64,000 bases of DNA from Osedax frankpressi (Eukaryota > Annelida > Polychaeta > Sabellida > Siboglinidae), in the NCBI GenBank assembly GCA_964035775.1, contig OZ038314.1, positions 35,045,857 to 35,109,856 on the forward strand. The letters are read 5' to 3'. Below the pieces are notes generated by a model. It was not told where the DNA came from and ran no database searches. It saw only the letters and a list, made by a program, of their open reading frames with translations. The position numbers and the translations under genes were made by a program. Positions 1 through 31,456 of this stretch are shown in pieces (positions within the stretch are counted from its first letter, which is position 1; each line of letters starts with the position of its first letter).

Positions 1-2697
1 GCTGGAAAGTAAAGTAAATAATAATGATAAACACATATTGATAGATAATTAATTTATCTATTATAAAGAATAAAAACACAAATAGTTTTATATTTTATTT
101 ATATATCTATTACAAAAAAACACAGCTATCAGTAAAAATATTTATTTGGATTTTGAAAATGTTCTTATTACATATTATAATTAAAATATTAAAAAATATA
201 TATTGTATTTTAAATTTGTTTATTTACAATTTCAATATGATAACAATATGATAATAATTTTAATATAATACATTTTAATTCTATTAAATAAAATATACGA
301 GCAGTTCAATAATGGATTGGTTATAATTGATTAATATTACTATTTTAAAAATATTTAAAAATTATTAAATAATAATTAAATTTTTTAATGTTTTTTTGCA
401 TTACTAAATATTCGTAGTATTTTCTTGATCAATGGATTATGAATGAATTATAAATGAATGTATATAGTATCCACAACGCAATACATACATTAAGATATAC
501 AGCTTTAATACCGTGAATATATATTTGTATAAAAATGTTATTCATATGTATAAATATTTAACATTAAAAGGTATGTTATATATTGCTTAGAGCAATTAAA
601 AATAATGTTAAAACTTGCGATAGGTTGGTAACCTTATAAAATATAAATTCACGCCATGCTTAACTTAAATTATATAATCATGTAATTAATATCAGTACCA
701 ACTTGTGTCTGTGTTTTCAATAGATTCACCATTGATCATGACTATTATATCAGAGATTTTTTTCTTACCATCAGGTGTATAAGCGTTATCCATACGAATT
801 ATATAAAATCACATTAGACAGAAGCTACATTTATATATTTCTTTATTTACTAAATTATTTTATTTTGTAAACAAATTTTAAAATATCTTTAATTGTAATT
901 AATGACTTCCGATTTATATTTAATAATATTTACTTATAAAACAATAACATATACTTATTATAACCTTGTGTTAATATAACTATACGTATAAACTAATGTA
1001 TAATATAATAATCATATTATAATACGTATAATATATTACTCTAAATTATTAAAAATAATATAAAAGGTATAAAAACATATACTAAATATAGAAACCTACT
1101 TTAAAAGTAGCTATAGAAGTAAGGTTCATTTATAGAGTGCTTAAATGAGTTTCAGAATATAAAGGATAATAACCAAGATTAGTTAATCCATTACGAGAAA
1201 AATATATATAAGAAATATAGAAATAATTATAAAATATTTTAATTTAAATTAAACTTTTAATTTTACAAATAACAATATATAATGCTTATATGGTTTATTC
1301 TGTAATAGCCTTACCATGCATATATACCATAGTATGCCATTTCTTTTTTAGTAAGATATATGTGTGGTTTGTTTAATTTCATGTTAGACTTAATTAACCA
1401 CGGTACCCTTATAATGTTAATTTCCTGGTTATTAAATTGACGAAAATAATCATTTCTACTGTAAATAATACATGTGTTCTAACATGAAATTAATTATATA
1501 CGTTAAATTTATAAAATTAATTTATAAATAATTATGAACTTACATTGAAACATGAATTCGTATAATAGACAATCGTGGGTACAATTATAATAGAAAAATA
1601 TATTATAAAATTATTATTAAGAAAATGAAAATAATTTCACAACAAATACATTGTTCAGTCATTCTAGTGATATACCTTACCTGACTTGTATATTGATTAA
1701 TTATACTGCTAATTTGAAGAAATTTAGATATAAGATATATTTGACTATTTAAGAATCTCATATAGATAACAAATTAGTATTATAACTACAACAATATTCA
1801 TTTATTTAATTGACTTACATTTTTCTTGGCATTACGGACGTGTCCTTCAATAACCTCTATACGTTATAATCTAGAGTATAGTAAACTCATATCGAGTTTT
1901 GAATCAGTTGGTGCAAGATTAACTGATCTGTATTAGTTCGCACCTCAAGAAACTAGAAAATAAATACTTTATTTCCAAAGAGGATGTTACAAGGCACTTT
2001 TATAATTTTGTTTATATTTACATAAATCTACTGAATAATATAAACTACATACTAACGCTGATGATAAACAATTATACAATAACTTTCTATATAATAGTTA
2101 CTAATAAACCGTTGATAATGTAAACATTTAAAATAATTTAAACTATCCTTAAAATGAATTAGTGAAATACTCTTAATAATAATATATCAAAAACGATATT
2201 AATTTATATTCACGATCAGAAGTTATCCAAATTAGTAGAATTTGATTGTATATCAATAATAGATTCTTACTAAAACTGTAGAAAATATCACCAGCAGTTC
2301 GTAACTATAACTACATTGATAAAGGAAGATAAAGAAAAACCTCCTATTACCTAAATCACGTTAGTGGTTGCAAACCTCCTTCTTTACATATTTATTACAA
2401 ATATATTTCCTGGTTATCAATAAAATATTCAAACTAAGTCACTATTAGTATTAGTAGTAATTCAGGAAAGTAAACACATTCTAAGAGTGATATTAAGACC
2501 AGTCTTATAATTATATTCATTTCCTCTATTATCATTTCCTCTAACTATGAAGTATTCAATCTATTATACAAATTCATAATTATAGTGTAATAGACCATGA
2601 AATCAAATATTTAAAGACAGAATATTATAAAAATAATAAATTCATAGATAAATTGATTATTTTTATTTTACCAGTATTAAATAATTAAAAATAAACA
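1..2697. other. AT-rich intergenic DNA, no gene recognised
   Basis: This stretch is very AT-rich with stops in all frames and no long open frame on either strand. I see no tRNA, rRNA or protein similarity. Short less AT-rich patches near 1840-1970 and 2330-2390 did not translate to anything recognisable. It lies downstream of the RPB1 3' end. Confidence 0.6.
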
Positions 2698-2703
2698 TTT
2701 ATT
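2698..2703 (-). promoter_or_regulatory. Candidate poly(A) signal of RPB1
   Basis: AATAAA on the minus strand about 50 bases after the RPB1 stop codon, the usual place for a cleavage and polyadenylation signal. In DNA this AT-rich the hexamer also occurs by chance, so the assignment rests on position only. Confidence 0.35.
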
Positions 2704-2751
2704 ATATATGCACAATTTATACATAAAACAAAAAATAAATTTATAGTGAAA

Positions 2752-21904
<19,153 letters not shown>

Positions 21905-22656
21905 GACTTATTTATTTTGAATAATAATGTCAAAGTTCACAGTTTGGCGGATTAAACATTGTGAGCTTTAAATATTATTTAAATCGTAAAATATGAATTT
22001 CTTTATGAATATTATTATTTGATTATTTGCAATACAACCATTTGATCCTTGAAATATTTATTAGAGAAATTGATGATTGTAAATTGTTAAATAACAATCA
22101 ATTATTATGAAACCATTAGAATTATTAGGTTTGGAAATATTTTTGTAAACAAATATAACCAAAAAATGGCTACTGCGTAGTCATTATTTCTCGCTGCCTT
22201 TTATACTTTTTTGAAAAATTAGGGAAACACACATCGTAATTCAGGGATTAATTTCCAATGATAATTATAATATACTTACATATATAAATATAGATATTAA
22301 CATTAAATAGTACTAACATTATATAGACATATATATTAACATTCCAAATACCTATTTGAATATAAAAAATAATATAATATAAATGGTATTTTATATAATA
22401 TATAGTATACTTTCTTGAAAATTAAACTATATTATATATGATATTTGTAATCATTAAATATTATATTTATATTTTTATTCTTGAAATAATAATATATATT
22501 TTTAGAAAATATTCTAATGATTTCTTTAGACTAAATTATCATTATATAAATAATAACTAATTATATACATTTAATATTTATAGAAGTATAATTAAATATA
22601 TAACTTAATTAATACTCTATTCTGGGTTATAAATAGGTATATATATATATATATAT
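21905..22656. other. RPB1 5' flank, AT-rich
   Basis: The sequence upstream of the RPB1 start. No CpG-rich island and no clear core promoter motif stand out; TATA-like strings are everywhere in such AT-rich DNA. The 5' UTR and transcription start must lie here, but I cannot place them. Confidence 0.4.
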
Positions 22657-24811
22657 AGACCTCCTATTACGGGCAAATACACCCTCAATGTATATTTTTT
22701 GTATAACCAGACAAATACACCCTTTTGAATAATGATTGGTTTTAGTCGAAAATTTACATTCGGGCTACTATTAGGTTAATAAATAATGCCTGGAAATTTG
22801 AGAAAGAATAAATCATTATTTTCTGATATACATGTTTTGGTGGGTGTTTCCATGTTCGTCATCTCCTATTCACGACAAATACACCCACCTGATTTTCCAA
22901 TATAAAACCAGACTAATACACCCTTTTAATACATTACACTATTACGGAGTAATACACCCAATAACACATTCATAGATTTAGATGCATTAATAGATAATCA
23001 TTATTTATATATATATTATATTTTAATATTATATATTTTTAATTGTAGCCTAAATAATTCCAATTTATTTAAATATTAATAATATATTAACTATTACTAA
23101 TATTTTATTATAAAATATTACTAAACCATATTCAAATACAAAGATATGGTATTATATATTATATTATATAATTTAATAGTATACTATCAAACTACTATCA
23201 CAATCAGAGATTTAATTTGTAATCTTGTCGATTACTTATATACATTATTATATTTGGAAATATGGCATATGAAATAATCCTCATAATATAATATACAATA
23301 TTTCCTTTTAACTTTAGTTGCTGAATATAAATTTAATATATACATATATATATATATTATATTGCTATATTTTCGATTATAAACAAAATTTATATATTTA
23401 TAGAATATAATTTCAAAAGTATACTTTATAATATAAATACATTTTTATTTTATGCATAGGTATTTTACTAAAATGTATTTAATGTATAATTGATATCTAA
23501 TAACAAACTAATATATTAATTATGAATAAATCGATTATAAATATGATGAACATAATAAGCGTATGTTTTTATATGCATATTTTAATTACAATAGTATATA
23601 TATTTATAATATAGAATTCACTATATTTTACTTTTATACAATATATAATAATACTTTATTAATTATAAATTATTATCATATATTATGTAAAATATACGAT
23701 ATATGTTAACAGAATATATTCTATGTAATATAATTTAAAGTATATTTTTATAATTATGAAAATATAATAATTTGTTTATTTCTACATTATATAATGACAA
23801 CGAATACATGAAATATCTATAATTGAAGTGATTAGGTTTATCAATGCAACATGTATAATATAATTTCTATTCGTGTATCTAATTCAAAATATTTATTTCA
23901 AATTCGTTATATTATAAAATATGTTTATTGCATATGCATTATAATTTATAAAAAAACGGTGGTTGTAAATGTATAAATTGAATTATCAGTCTAGATATAG
24001 ATAGTTATATTTATGCAAAAAATATGTAATAGTTTATATTGAAAATGATAATTACCATTATTTTTTTGGGGGAAATACAATTTTTTTAAATCCCAAAATT
24101 TGGAGTAGTCTTCGAGTAGTCATACATTTTGACAAAATCTTCGATATCGTAGTAGCAGGGATAGTTGCTAGCGCTCCGCGCTTGCTGGGATTTTCTGAAG
24201 TCGCATTATATTAGGGGGGATACTCGTATGTATAAATATGAGTAATGTCAGTATATAGTATATATATAGGGGCAGCATCTTATATTAAAGCTTTAATATA
24301 ACTAGCTCGGACACGGGCATTTTATTTTGACTTATTTTAAGTTATACCAATTATTGTTAAGTATTATAAACATTCATAATATTAGTACTTCGTGATACAT
24401 TTGAATAATTATGGTGTTTATAAAGTATTTTTTTATATCAAATATTATTTACAAAATCTTTACAATAAAATATATAACACGTGTTATGTATAATGTACAT
24501 TGTTAAATATAACATTATATATGTAATAAATATACTATGAACATTTTATAAACATGTTATTAACATACTATTAAACAAATGTTTTATTTACAATATTGCA
24601 TATATATTTATATTACATAGTATACACTATGTATTACTGTATCTTATATTATTTTATTACTATACATTAATGTATCTTATATTATTTTAGTATTAGATAG
24701 TTGTATAATAGTTTCTCATAGTGATATTGTAATATTTTATTTTTGTATAGAAATAATAAGATATGTAATTAAATTTATATAAAATATATATTTTATAACA
24801 TTTATAAAAAA

Positions 24812-24922
24812 GTCTCATTAGTCGTGTAGGTTAATGCGCTGTAAATTTTCGTTATTGCGTTATGTAGAATTACATCTAATTAAATATTTTTAATTCCTAG
24901 GTTCAAATCTCTCATGTAATGC
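24812..24922 (+). other. tRNA-like (class II tRNA/SINE-head-like) segment in each 655-bp unit
   Basis: The segment CGTGTAGGTTAATGCGCTG resembles the D-arm and A-box of Ser/Leu-type tRNAs. About 70 bases later, AGGTTCAAATCTCTC matches the B-box GGTTCRANYC well. Corresponding segments occur near 25465-25580, 26121-26235, 26777-26890 and 27434-27549. Acceptor-stem pairing is not convincing, so this is likelier a tRNA-derived SINE head or a chance likeness than a working tRNA gene. Confidence 0.35.
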
Positions 24923-27900
24923 TTTGAATTTTTATATCAATTTAAAAAAATATTTGATATCACTATTATAAAATATTTAAATGTAAATGACAATACATAA
25001 CAAGGATAAATAGTTTTACCTATGTTAATTTACATCAAGTATTGTTACCTATTATAACCATTTATAATATTATTACTTAATCATGATATATCTGAATAAT
25101 TATGGTCATTGTAAATTTTAAATATTTTTTTATAAAATTGTTACCATAAAATATATAACATATACGATATACATGTAATAAATATACTATGACAATTTTA
25201 TGAATATGTTATTAACATACTATTAAAACAAATGTTTTATTTACACTATTGCATATATATTTATATTACATAGTATACACTATGTATTACTGTATCTTAT
25301 ATTATTTTATTACTATACATTAATGTATCTTATATTATTTTAGTATTAGATAGTTGTATAATAGTTTCTCATAGTGATATTGTAATATTTTATTTTTGTA
25401 TAGAAATAATAAGATATGTAATTAAATTTATATAAAATATATATTTTATAACATTTACAAAAAAGTCTCATTAGTCTTGTAGGTTAATGCGCTGTAAATT
25501 TTCGTTATTGCGTTATGTAGAATTACATCTAATTAAATATTTTTAATGATCCTAGGTTCAAATCTCTCATGTAATGCTTTGAATTTTTATATAAATTTAA
25601 AAAAATATTTGATATCACTATTAAAAAAATATTTTAATGTAAATGACAATACATAACAAGGATAAATAGTTTTACCTATGTTAATTTACATCAAGTATTG
25701 TTACCTATTATAACCATTTATAATATTATTACTTAATCATGATATATCTGAATAATTATGGTCATTGTAAATTTTAAATATTTTTTTATAAAAATGTTAC
25801 CATAAAATATATAACATATACGATATACATGTAATATATATACTATGACAATTTTATGAATATGTTATTAACATACTATTAAAACAAATGTTTTATTTAC
25901 ACTATTGTATATATATTTATATTACATAGTATACACTATGTATTACTGTATCTTATATTATTTTATTACTATGTATTAATGTATCTTATATTATTTTATT
26001 ACTAGATAGTTGTATAATAGTTTCTCATAGTGATATTGTAATATTTTATTTTTGTATAGAAATAATAAGATATGTAATTAAATTTATATAAAATATATAT
26101 TTTATAACATTTACAAAAAAGTCTCATTAGTCGTGTAGGTTAATGCGCTGTAAATTTTCGTTATTGCGTTATGTAGAATTACATCTAATTAAATATTTTT
26201 AATGATCCTAGGTTCAAATCTCTCATGTAATGCTTTGAATTTTTATATAAATTTAAAAAAATATTTGATATCACTATTAAAAAAATATTTTAATGTAAAT
26301 GACAATACATAACAAGGATAAATAGTTTTACCTATGTTAATTTACATCAAGTATTGTTACCTATTATAACCATTTATAATATTATTACTTAATCATGATA
26401 TATCTGAATAATTATGGTCATTGTAAATTTTAAATATTTTTTTATAAAAATGTTACCATAAAATATATAACATATACGATATACATGTAATAAATATACT
26501 ATGACAATTTTATGAATATGTTATTAACATACTATTAAAACAAATGTTTTATTTACACTATTGTATATATATTTATATTACATAGTATACACTATGTATT
26601 ACTGTATCTTATATTATTTTATTACTATGTATTAATGTATCTTATATTATTTTATTACTAGATAGTTGTATAATAGTTTCTCATAGTGATATTGTAATAT
26701 TTTATTTTTGTATAGAAATAATAAGATATGTAATTAAATTTATATAAAATATGTATTTTATAACATTTACAAAAAAGTCTCATTTGTCGTGTAGGTTAAT
26801 GCGATGTAAATTTTCGTTATTGCGTTATGTACAATTACATCTAATTAAGTATTTTTAATAATCCTAGGTTCAAATCTCTCATGTAATGCTTTGAATTTTT
26901 AAATCAATTTAAAAAAATATTTGATATTACTATTATAAACATATTTTAATGTAAATGACAATACATAACAAGGATAAATAGTTTTACCTATGTTAATTTA
27001 CATCAAGTATTGTTACCTATTATAACCATTTATAATATTATTACTTAATCATGATATATCTGAATAATTATGGTCATTGTATATTTTGAATATTTTTTTA
27101 TAAAATTGTTACCATAACATATATAACATATACGATATACATGTAATAAATATACTATGACAATTTTATGAATATGTTATTAACATACTATTAAAACAAA
27201 TGTTTTATTTACACTATTGTATATATATTTATATTACATAGTATACACTATGTATTACTGTATCTTATATTATTTTATTACTATGTATTAATGTATCTTA
27301 TATTATTTTATTACTAGATAGTTGTATAATAGTTTCTCATAGTGATATTGTAATATATTATTTTTGTATAGAAATAATAAGATATGTAATTAAATTTATA
27401 TAAAATATATATTTTATAACATTTACAAAAAAGTCTCATTTGTCGTGTAGGTTAATGCGCTGTAAATTTTCGTTATTGCGTTATGTAGAATTACATCTAA
27501 TTAAATATTTGTAATGATCCTAGGTTCAAATCTCTCTTGTAATGCTTTGAATTTTTATATCAATTTAAAAAAATATTTGATATCACTATTAAAAACATAT
27601 TTTAATGTAAATGACAATACATAACAAGGATAAATAGTTTTACCTATGTTAATTTACATCAAGTATTGTTACCTATTATAACCATTTATAATATTATTAC
27701 GTAATCATGATATATCTGAATAATTATGGTCATTGTAAATTTTAAATATTTTTTTTATAAAATTGTTACCATAAAATATATAACATATACGATATACATG
27801 TAATAAATATACTATGACAATTTTATGAATATGTTATTAACATACTATTAAAACAAATGTTTTATTTACAATATTGTATATATATTTATATTACATAGTA

Positions 27901-28049
27901 TACACTATGTATTACTGTATCTTATATTATTTTATTACTAGATAGTTTTATAATAGTTTCTCATAGTGATATTTTATTTTTGTATAGAAATAATAATATA
28001 TGTAATTAAATAAATATAAAATATATATTTTTTTAAATTTATAAAAAGT

Positions 28050-28079
28050 GTTCGTGTAGCTTAATGCTCTGTACGTTTT

Positions 28080-28117
<38 letters not shown>

Positions 28118-28150
28118 GAAAAGTACAGCGTATTAAGGTATACGTTATGT
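28050..28150. repeat. Hairpin around (TA)n in the last satellite copy
   Basis: In the partial sixth copy the tRNA-like head is followed by a 30-bp TA run (28083-28114) and then an inverted version of the head. Left arm TTAATGCTCTGTACGTTTTC pairs, imperfectly, with GGAAAAGTACAGCGTATTAA on the right. Confidence 0.75.
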
Positions 28151-28818
28151 AGAATTACATCTAATTACATATTTGTAATGATCTAGGTTCAAATATATCT
28201 TGTAGCGCATTGAATAGTCGCTATATTTGTAATACAAAAATTATATATTTATTTACTGTTACAATATTAAGTTTCATAGTATTTGTTTTCATTATACATA
28301 AATGAGTTCAATTTTTCTATAGATATATTATTAACTAGGTATTAAATAATAAGTGATACATATATCTCAAAAATAGTAGCTTCATAGTAATTAAGTTCGA
28401 TATAATTTTCATGGAAATAATATATTAATTGAAAACGAGTTCATAGTAAAATTAATTATAAATATACTTCAACTTGATCATTTTTATGCTTAAATCATTT
28501 TTTTTTAATATTGCAAAAATTTTAATTGATCACGGGTCCAAAACTCAGAAACAGTTATTAATTTATGAATCTTACAATATATTATCTAAAATTATAAATA
28601 AAATCGAAATATGTTTAAAATATTTTGTGCTCGATAATTCTATATTAATTAAATTAATTATGAGTTGTTAGATATTTATGAGTGGCTAGTATATGTAAAT
28701 ATGTGCATTACATTAAACATATTAAATAAGTAAATTACAATAATTATCAGAAATTAAATTAAATACTGTATTATATTATAACCAAATAAAAAAATATATT
28801 GTATATAATGATATTGCT

Positions 28819-29145
28819 TTATTCTATTAATTTATTTAATGTTCTTATATTAGATTTTAATACATTATTGAATTTCGTTCGGACTTTTAAATATATTTCT
28901 TCCTCGGAAAGTTTTAATAAACACGGTGGAGAATATATTTTTAATATTTCTATTATTTCTTGCTTTCCTGAAAATTTTTAATTAACTATTTGTAATTATC
29001 AGTATTAAAATTAAATATGAATTATACATAAATTAAGAATAATTTTTATTTGCATATTAATAACCTGGCATTTTGTTTTTTTTAAATGATATAGAATGTT
29101 CCGATAATTTCTGAAATTCTGTTTTATTCCATTTGATATTTACAG
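28819..29145 (-). CDS. Two 3'-terminal exons of a gene with a Myb/SANT-like C-terminus
   Basis: Exon 29145-29065 begins after a CAG acceptor. It encodes VNIKWNKTEFQKLSEHSISF and ends CCAG before GT. Exon 28967-28819 follows a CAG acceptor and joins in phase to give KMPGKQEIIEILKIY, SPPCLLKLSEEEIYLKVR and a stop. The pattern W..tE...l, PGK, then L......I..KVR recalls the C-terminal Myb/SANT-like domain in some transposon-linked animal proteins. An upstream exon-like frame at 29307-29187 (acidic, starting DDTPGETSRNPSIKN) has good splice sites but is out of phase by one base with 29145. So either an exon is missing or the gene is decayed. Confidence 0.45.
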
Positions 29146-29339
29146 CTGTTTGAAATAATGATGTGTTTAATTATATATTTATATACCTTTTTTGATTTTT
29201 TTTGATATCATCATTTTCACAGTAACTATACTCATCATTATTTATTTCATCTTCAAAACAAATATTTTTGATAGATGGATTTCGTGAAGTTTCTCCTGGC
29301 GTATCATCTGAAATGAAATATAAGTAGATTACATGCATA

Positions 29340-30295
29340 CACACATGTATATATAAGTTTGAGTATATGGGTGTGTGAATTAAATCATGTAAGGTATTTA
29401 ACTCGGTCAAATAGTCGATACTGCTATATAATAATGTAATGTTCCTTATACTAAGCTTTCATATATATGGTCAATATATATAGGCCAATATAAATAATAA
29501 ATCTGCATTGATTTATTTGTATGAATGAATTTAATTTTTTATAAAACAATTAACTTGTATTAAAGCAATTACATTTTATTTAATTATATTTTTTTATTGG
29601 TATGAAATTTATTACACATGTATGTTACATATGTTAGTTTGAGTATATGGGTGTGTGAATTAAGTCATGTAAGGTATTTAACTCGGTCAACTAGTCGATA
29701 CTGCTATATAATAATGCAATGTTCCGTATACTAAGCTTTCATATGTATGGTCAATATATATAGGCCAATATAAATAATAAATAATAAATCTGCATTGATT
29801 TATTTGTATGAACGAATTTAATATTTTATAAAAACAATTAACTTGTATTAAAGCAATTACATTTTATTTAATTATATTTTGTTATTGGTATGAAATTTAT
29901 TACACATGTATATGTAAGTTTGAGTATATGGGTGTGTGAATTAAATCATGTAAGGTATTTAACTCGGTCAAATAGTCGATACTGCTATATAATAATGTAA
30001 TGTTCCTTATACTAAGCTTTCATATGTATGGTCAATATAAATAATAAATCTGCATTGATTTATTTGTATGAATGAATTTAATTTTTTATAAAAACAATTA
30101 ACTTGTATTAAAGCAATTACATTTTATTTAATTATATTTTTTTATTGGTATGAAATTTATTACACATGTATATGTAAGTTTGAGTATATGCGTGTGTGAA
30201 TTAAGTTATGTAAGGTATTTAACTCGGTCAAATAATCGATACTGCTATATAATAATGTAATATTCCTTATACTAAGCTTTCATATGTATGGTTAA
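29340..30295. repeat. 280-bp tandem satellite, nearly four copies
   Basis: Units begin with GTTTGAGTATATGGGTGTGT near 29357, 29637, 29918 and 30178, the last with GCGTGTGT. Each contains AACTCGGTCAAATAGTCGAT and ACTAAGCTTTCATATGTATG. Spacing is 280, 281 and 260. No coding capacity was seen. Confidence 0.9.
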
Positions 30296-31414
30296 TTAGT
30301 GTATTTAATATACGCAAAACTATAAATAATATTCAAGTATATAAGAATGATAAATTTCATATCATTAATAAAATTAATAATACAAATAAAAAATATAATT
30401 ATCTATTACATTATTTTTATAAATGTATTGATTTATCATAAATTAATTGAATTAGTTATTCATTAGCGCTAAATATACGATTTTTAATTAGGTCAGGTTT
30501 CATAGGTATATATTAATATATACATATATATTTAAAACTATAAATATACATACTCATCATAATATAAATATTAAATAACGTATATTATAATAATTACATT
30601 GTTATATTTCATTCTCAATTATTAATTCTTTATAATTTTAATAATTGTAATAATATAATTTAATATCAATCAACTATAAAACGGCATGAGGTATTATATA
30701 TAATATTATCAATACTATTAATTATATTAAATATATCTATATTTTAAAAGATATATATAATACAAATATATATAATAATATTAGTATTTTACTAACATAA
30801 TTCATTATAAAAATGTAATTTTAATTAGATAATTTAAATAAATTACAACTCTACAATATATAGTCTTGAATAAAAATGAATGACGGAAGTTTATTTTTAT
30901 TTACAAATAATAATAATTAATAAAAATTATAATCTTTGTTCCTTTTTAATTTAAAAAAATATATATTCCGGAAATGGAAAAAATAGTCTCTTAATAATAC
31001 ATTTTTCTAAAATTTGTAATAAAATAGATTTTTTTTTGAAAATAAAGATAAAATATGAAATATTAATATAAAAATTCTTCATCAAATAAAATATTAAATA
31101 TGTATCCATTTTCATATGAAAAAATGACTTTATAATATGGGTGTATTAACCCGTTTTACATATTTTGAGGATATACATCATCAATAATGAACCTTATATA
31201 TTTCCATAAGTTATCGATAAAATAATATAAATTAAAGGTATACATGAAGTATAGCTCATCTTTTATAACATATCATAAGTTCAATATCTAAAACGAACAC
31301 TATCATGTTAAACTATGTAGCTGACATGGAAACATCCGGTATATTGGATGTTTCTATATTGAGGGTGTATTAGTCTGGTTTTTTTTCCTGATTTGTCTGT
31401 AATTGTCTGTGTTA

Positions 31415-31455
<41 letters not shown>

Positions 31456-31456
<1 letters not shown>

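Larger units (their letters stand above)
24330..28240. repeat. 655-bp tandem satellite, about six copies, with tRNA-like boxes
   Basis: Five full copies and a divergent partial one. The landmark GTCTCATTAGTCGTGTAGG recurs near 24812, 25465, 26121, 26777 and 27434, and in altered form near 28049. Neighbouring copies are very alike; the first and last are the most diverged, typical of unequal exchange. Each unit contains a roughly 110-base segment with pol III A- and B-box-like motifs. Otherwise the unit is AT-rich and non-coding, with a near-palindrome ACATAGTATACACTATGT. Confidence 0.9.
22657..31416. mobile_element. Candidate 8.8-kb DNA-transposon-like element with inverted ends
   Basis: Both ends sit in (TA)n tracts and carry related sequence in opposite orientation. 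The left end (22657-22960) has CTCCTATTACGGGCAAATAC, ACCAGACAAATACACCC, and later ACCAGACTAATACACCC. The right end (31139-31416), read in reverse, has AATTACAGACAAATCAGG and ACCAGACTAATACACCC. The AATACACCC motif recurs five times on the left and twice, inverted, on the right, as expected for repeated transposase-binding sites in long terminal inverted repeats. Inside lie two satellites and a gene fragment with a Myb/SANT-like domain, but no catalytic domain I recognise. It could instead be a nested set of elements; flanking TA duplication cannot be told from the microsatellite. Confidence 0.4.

Noticed and set aside
24812-24922. Functional tRNA gene
   Set aside because: A- and B-box likeness is good, but I could not pair an acceptor stem or place a sound anticodon arm, and the segment is part of a satellite unit.
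28474-28671. 65-residue plus-strand frame
   Set aside because: Random-looking AT-rich translation with no motif or context. The real coding signal nearby is on the minus strand at 28819-29145.
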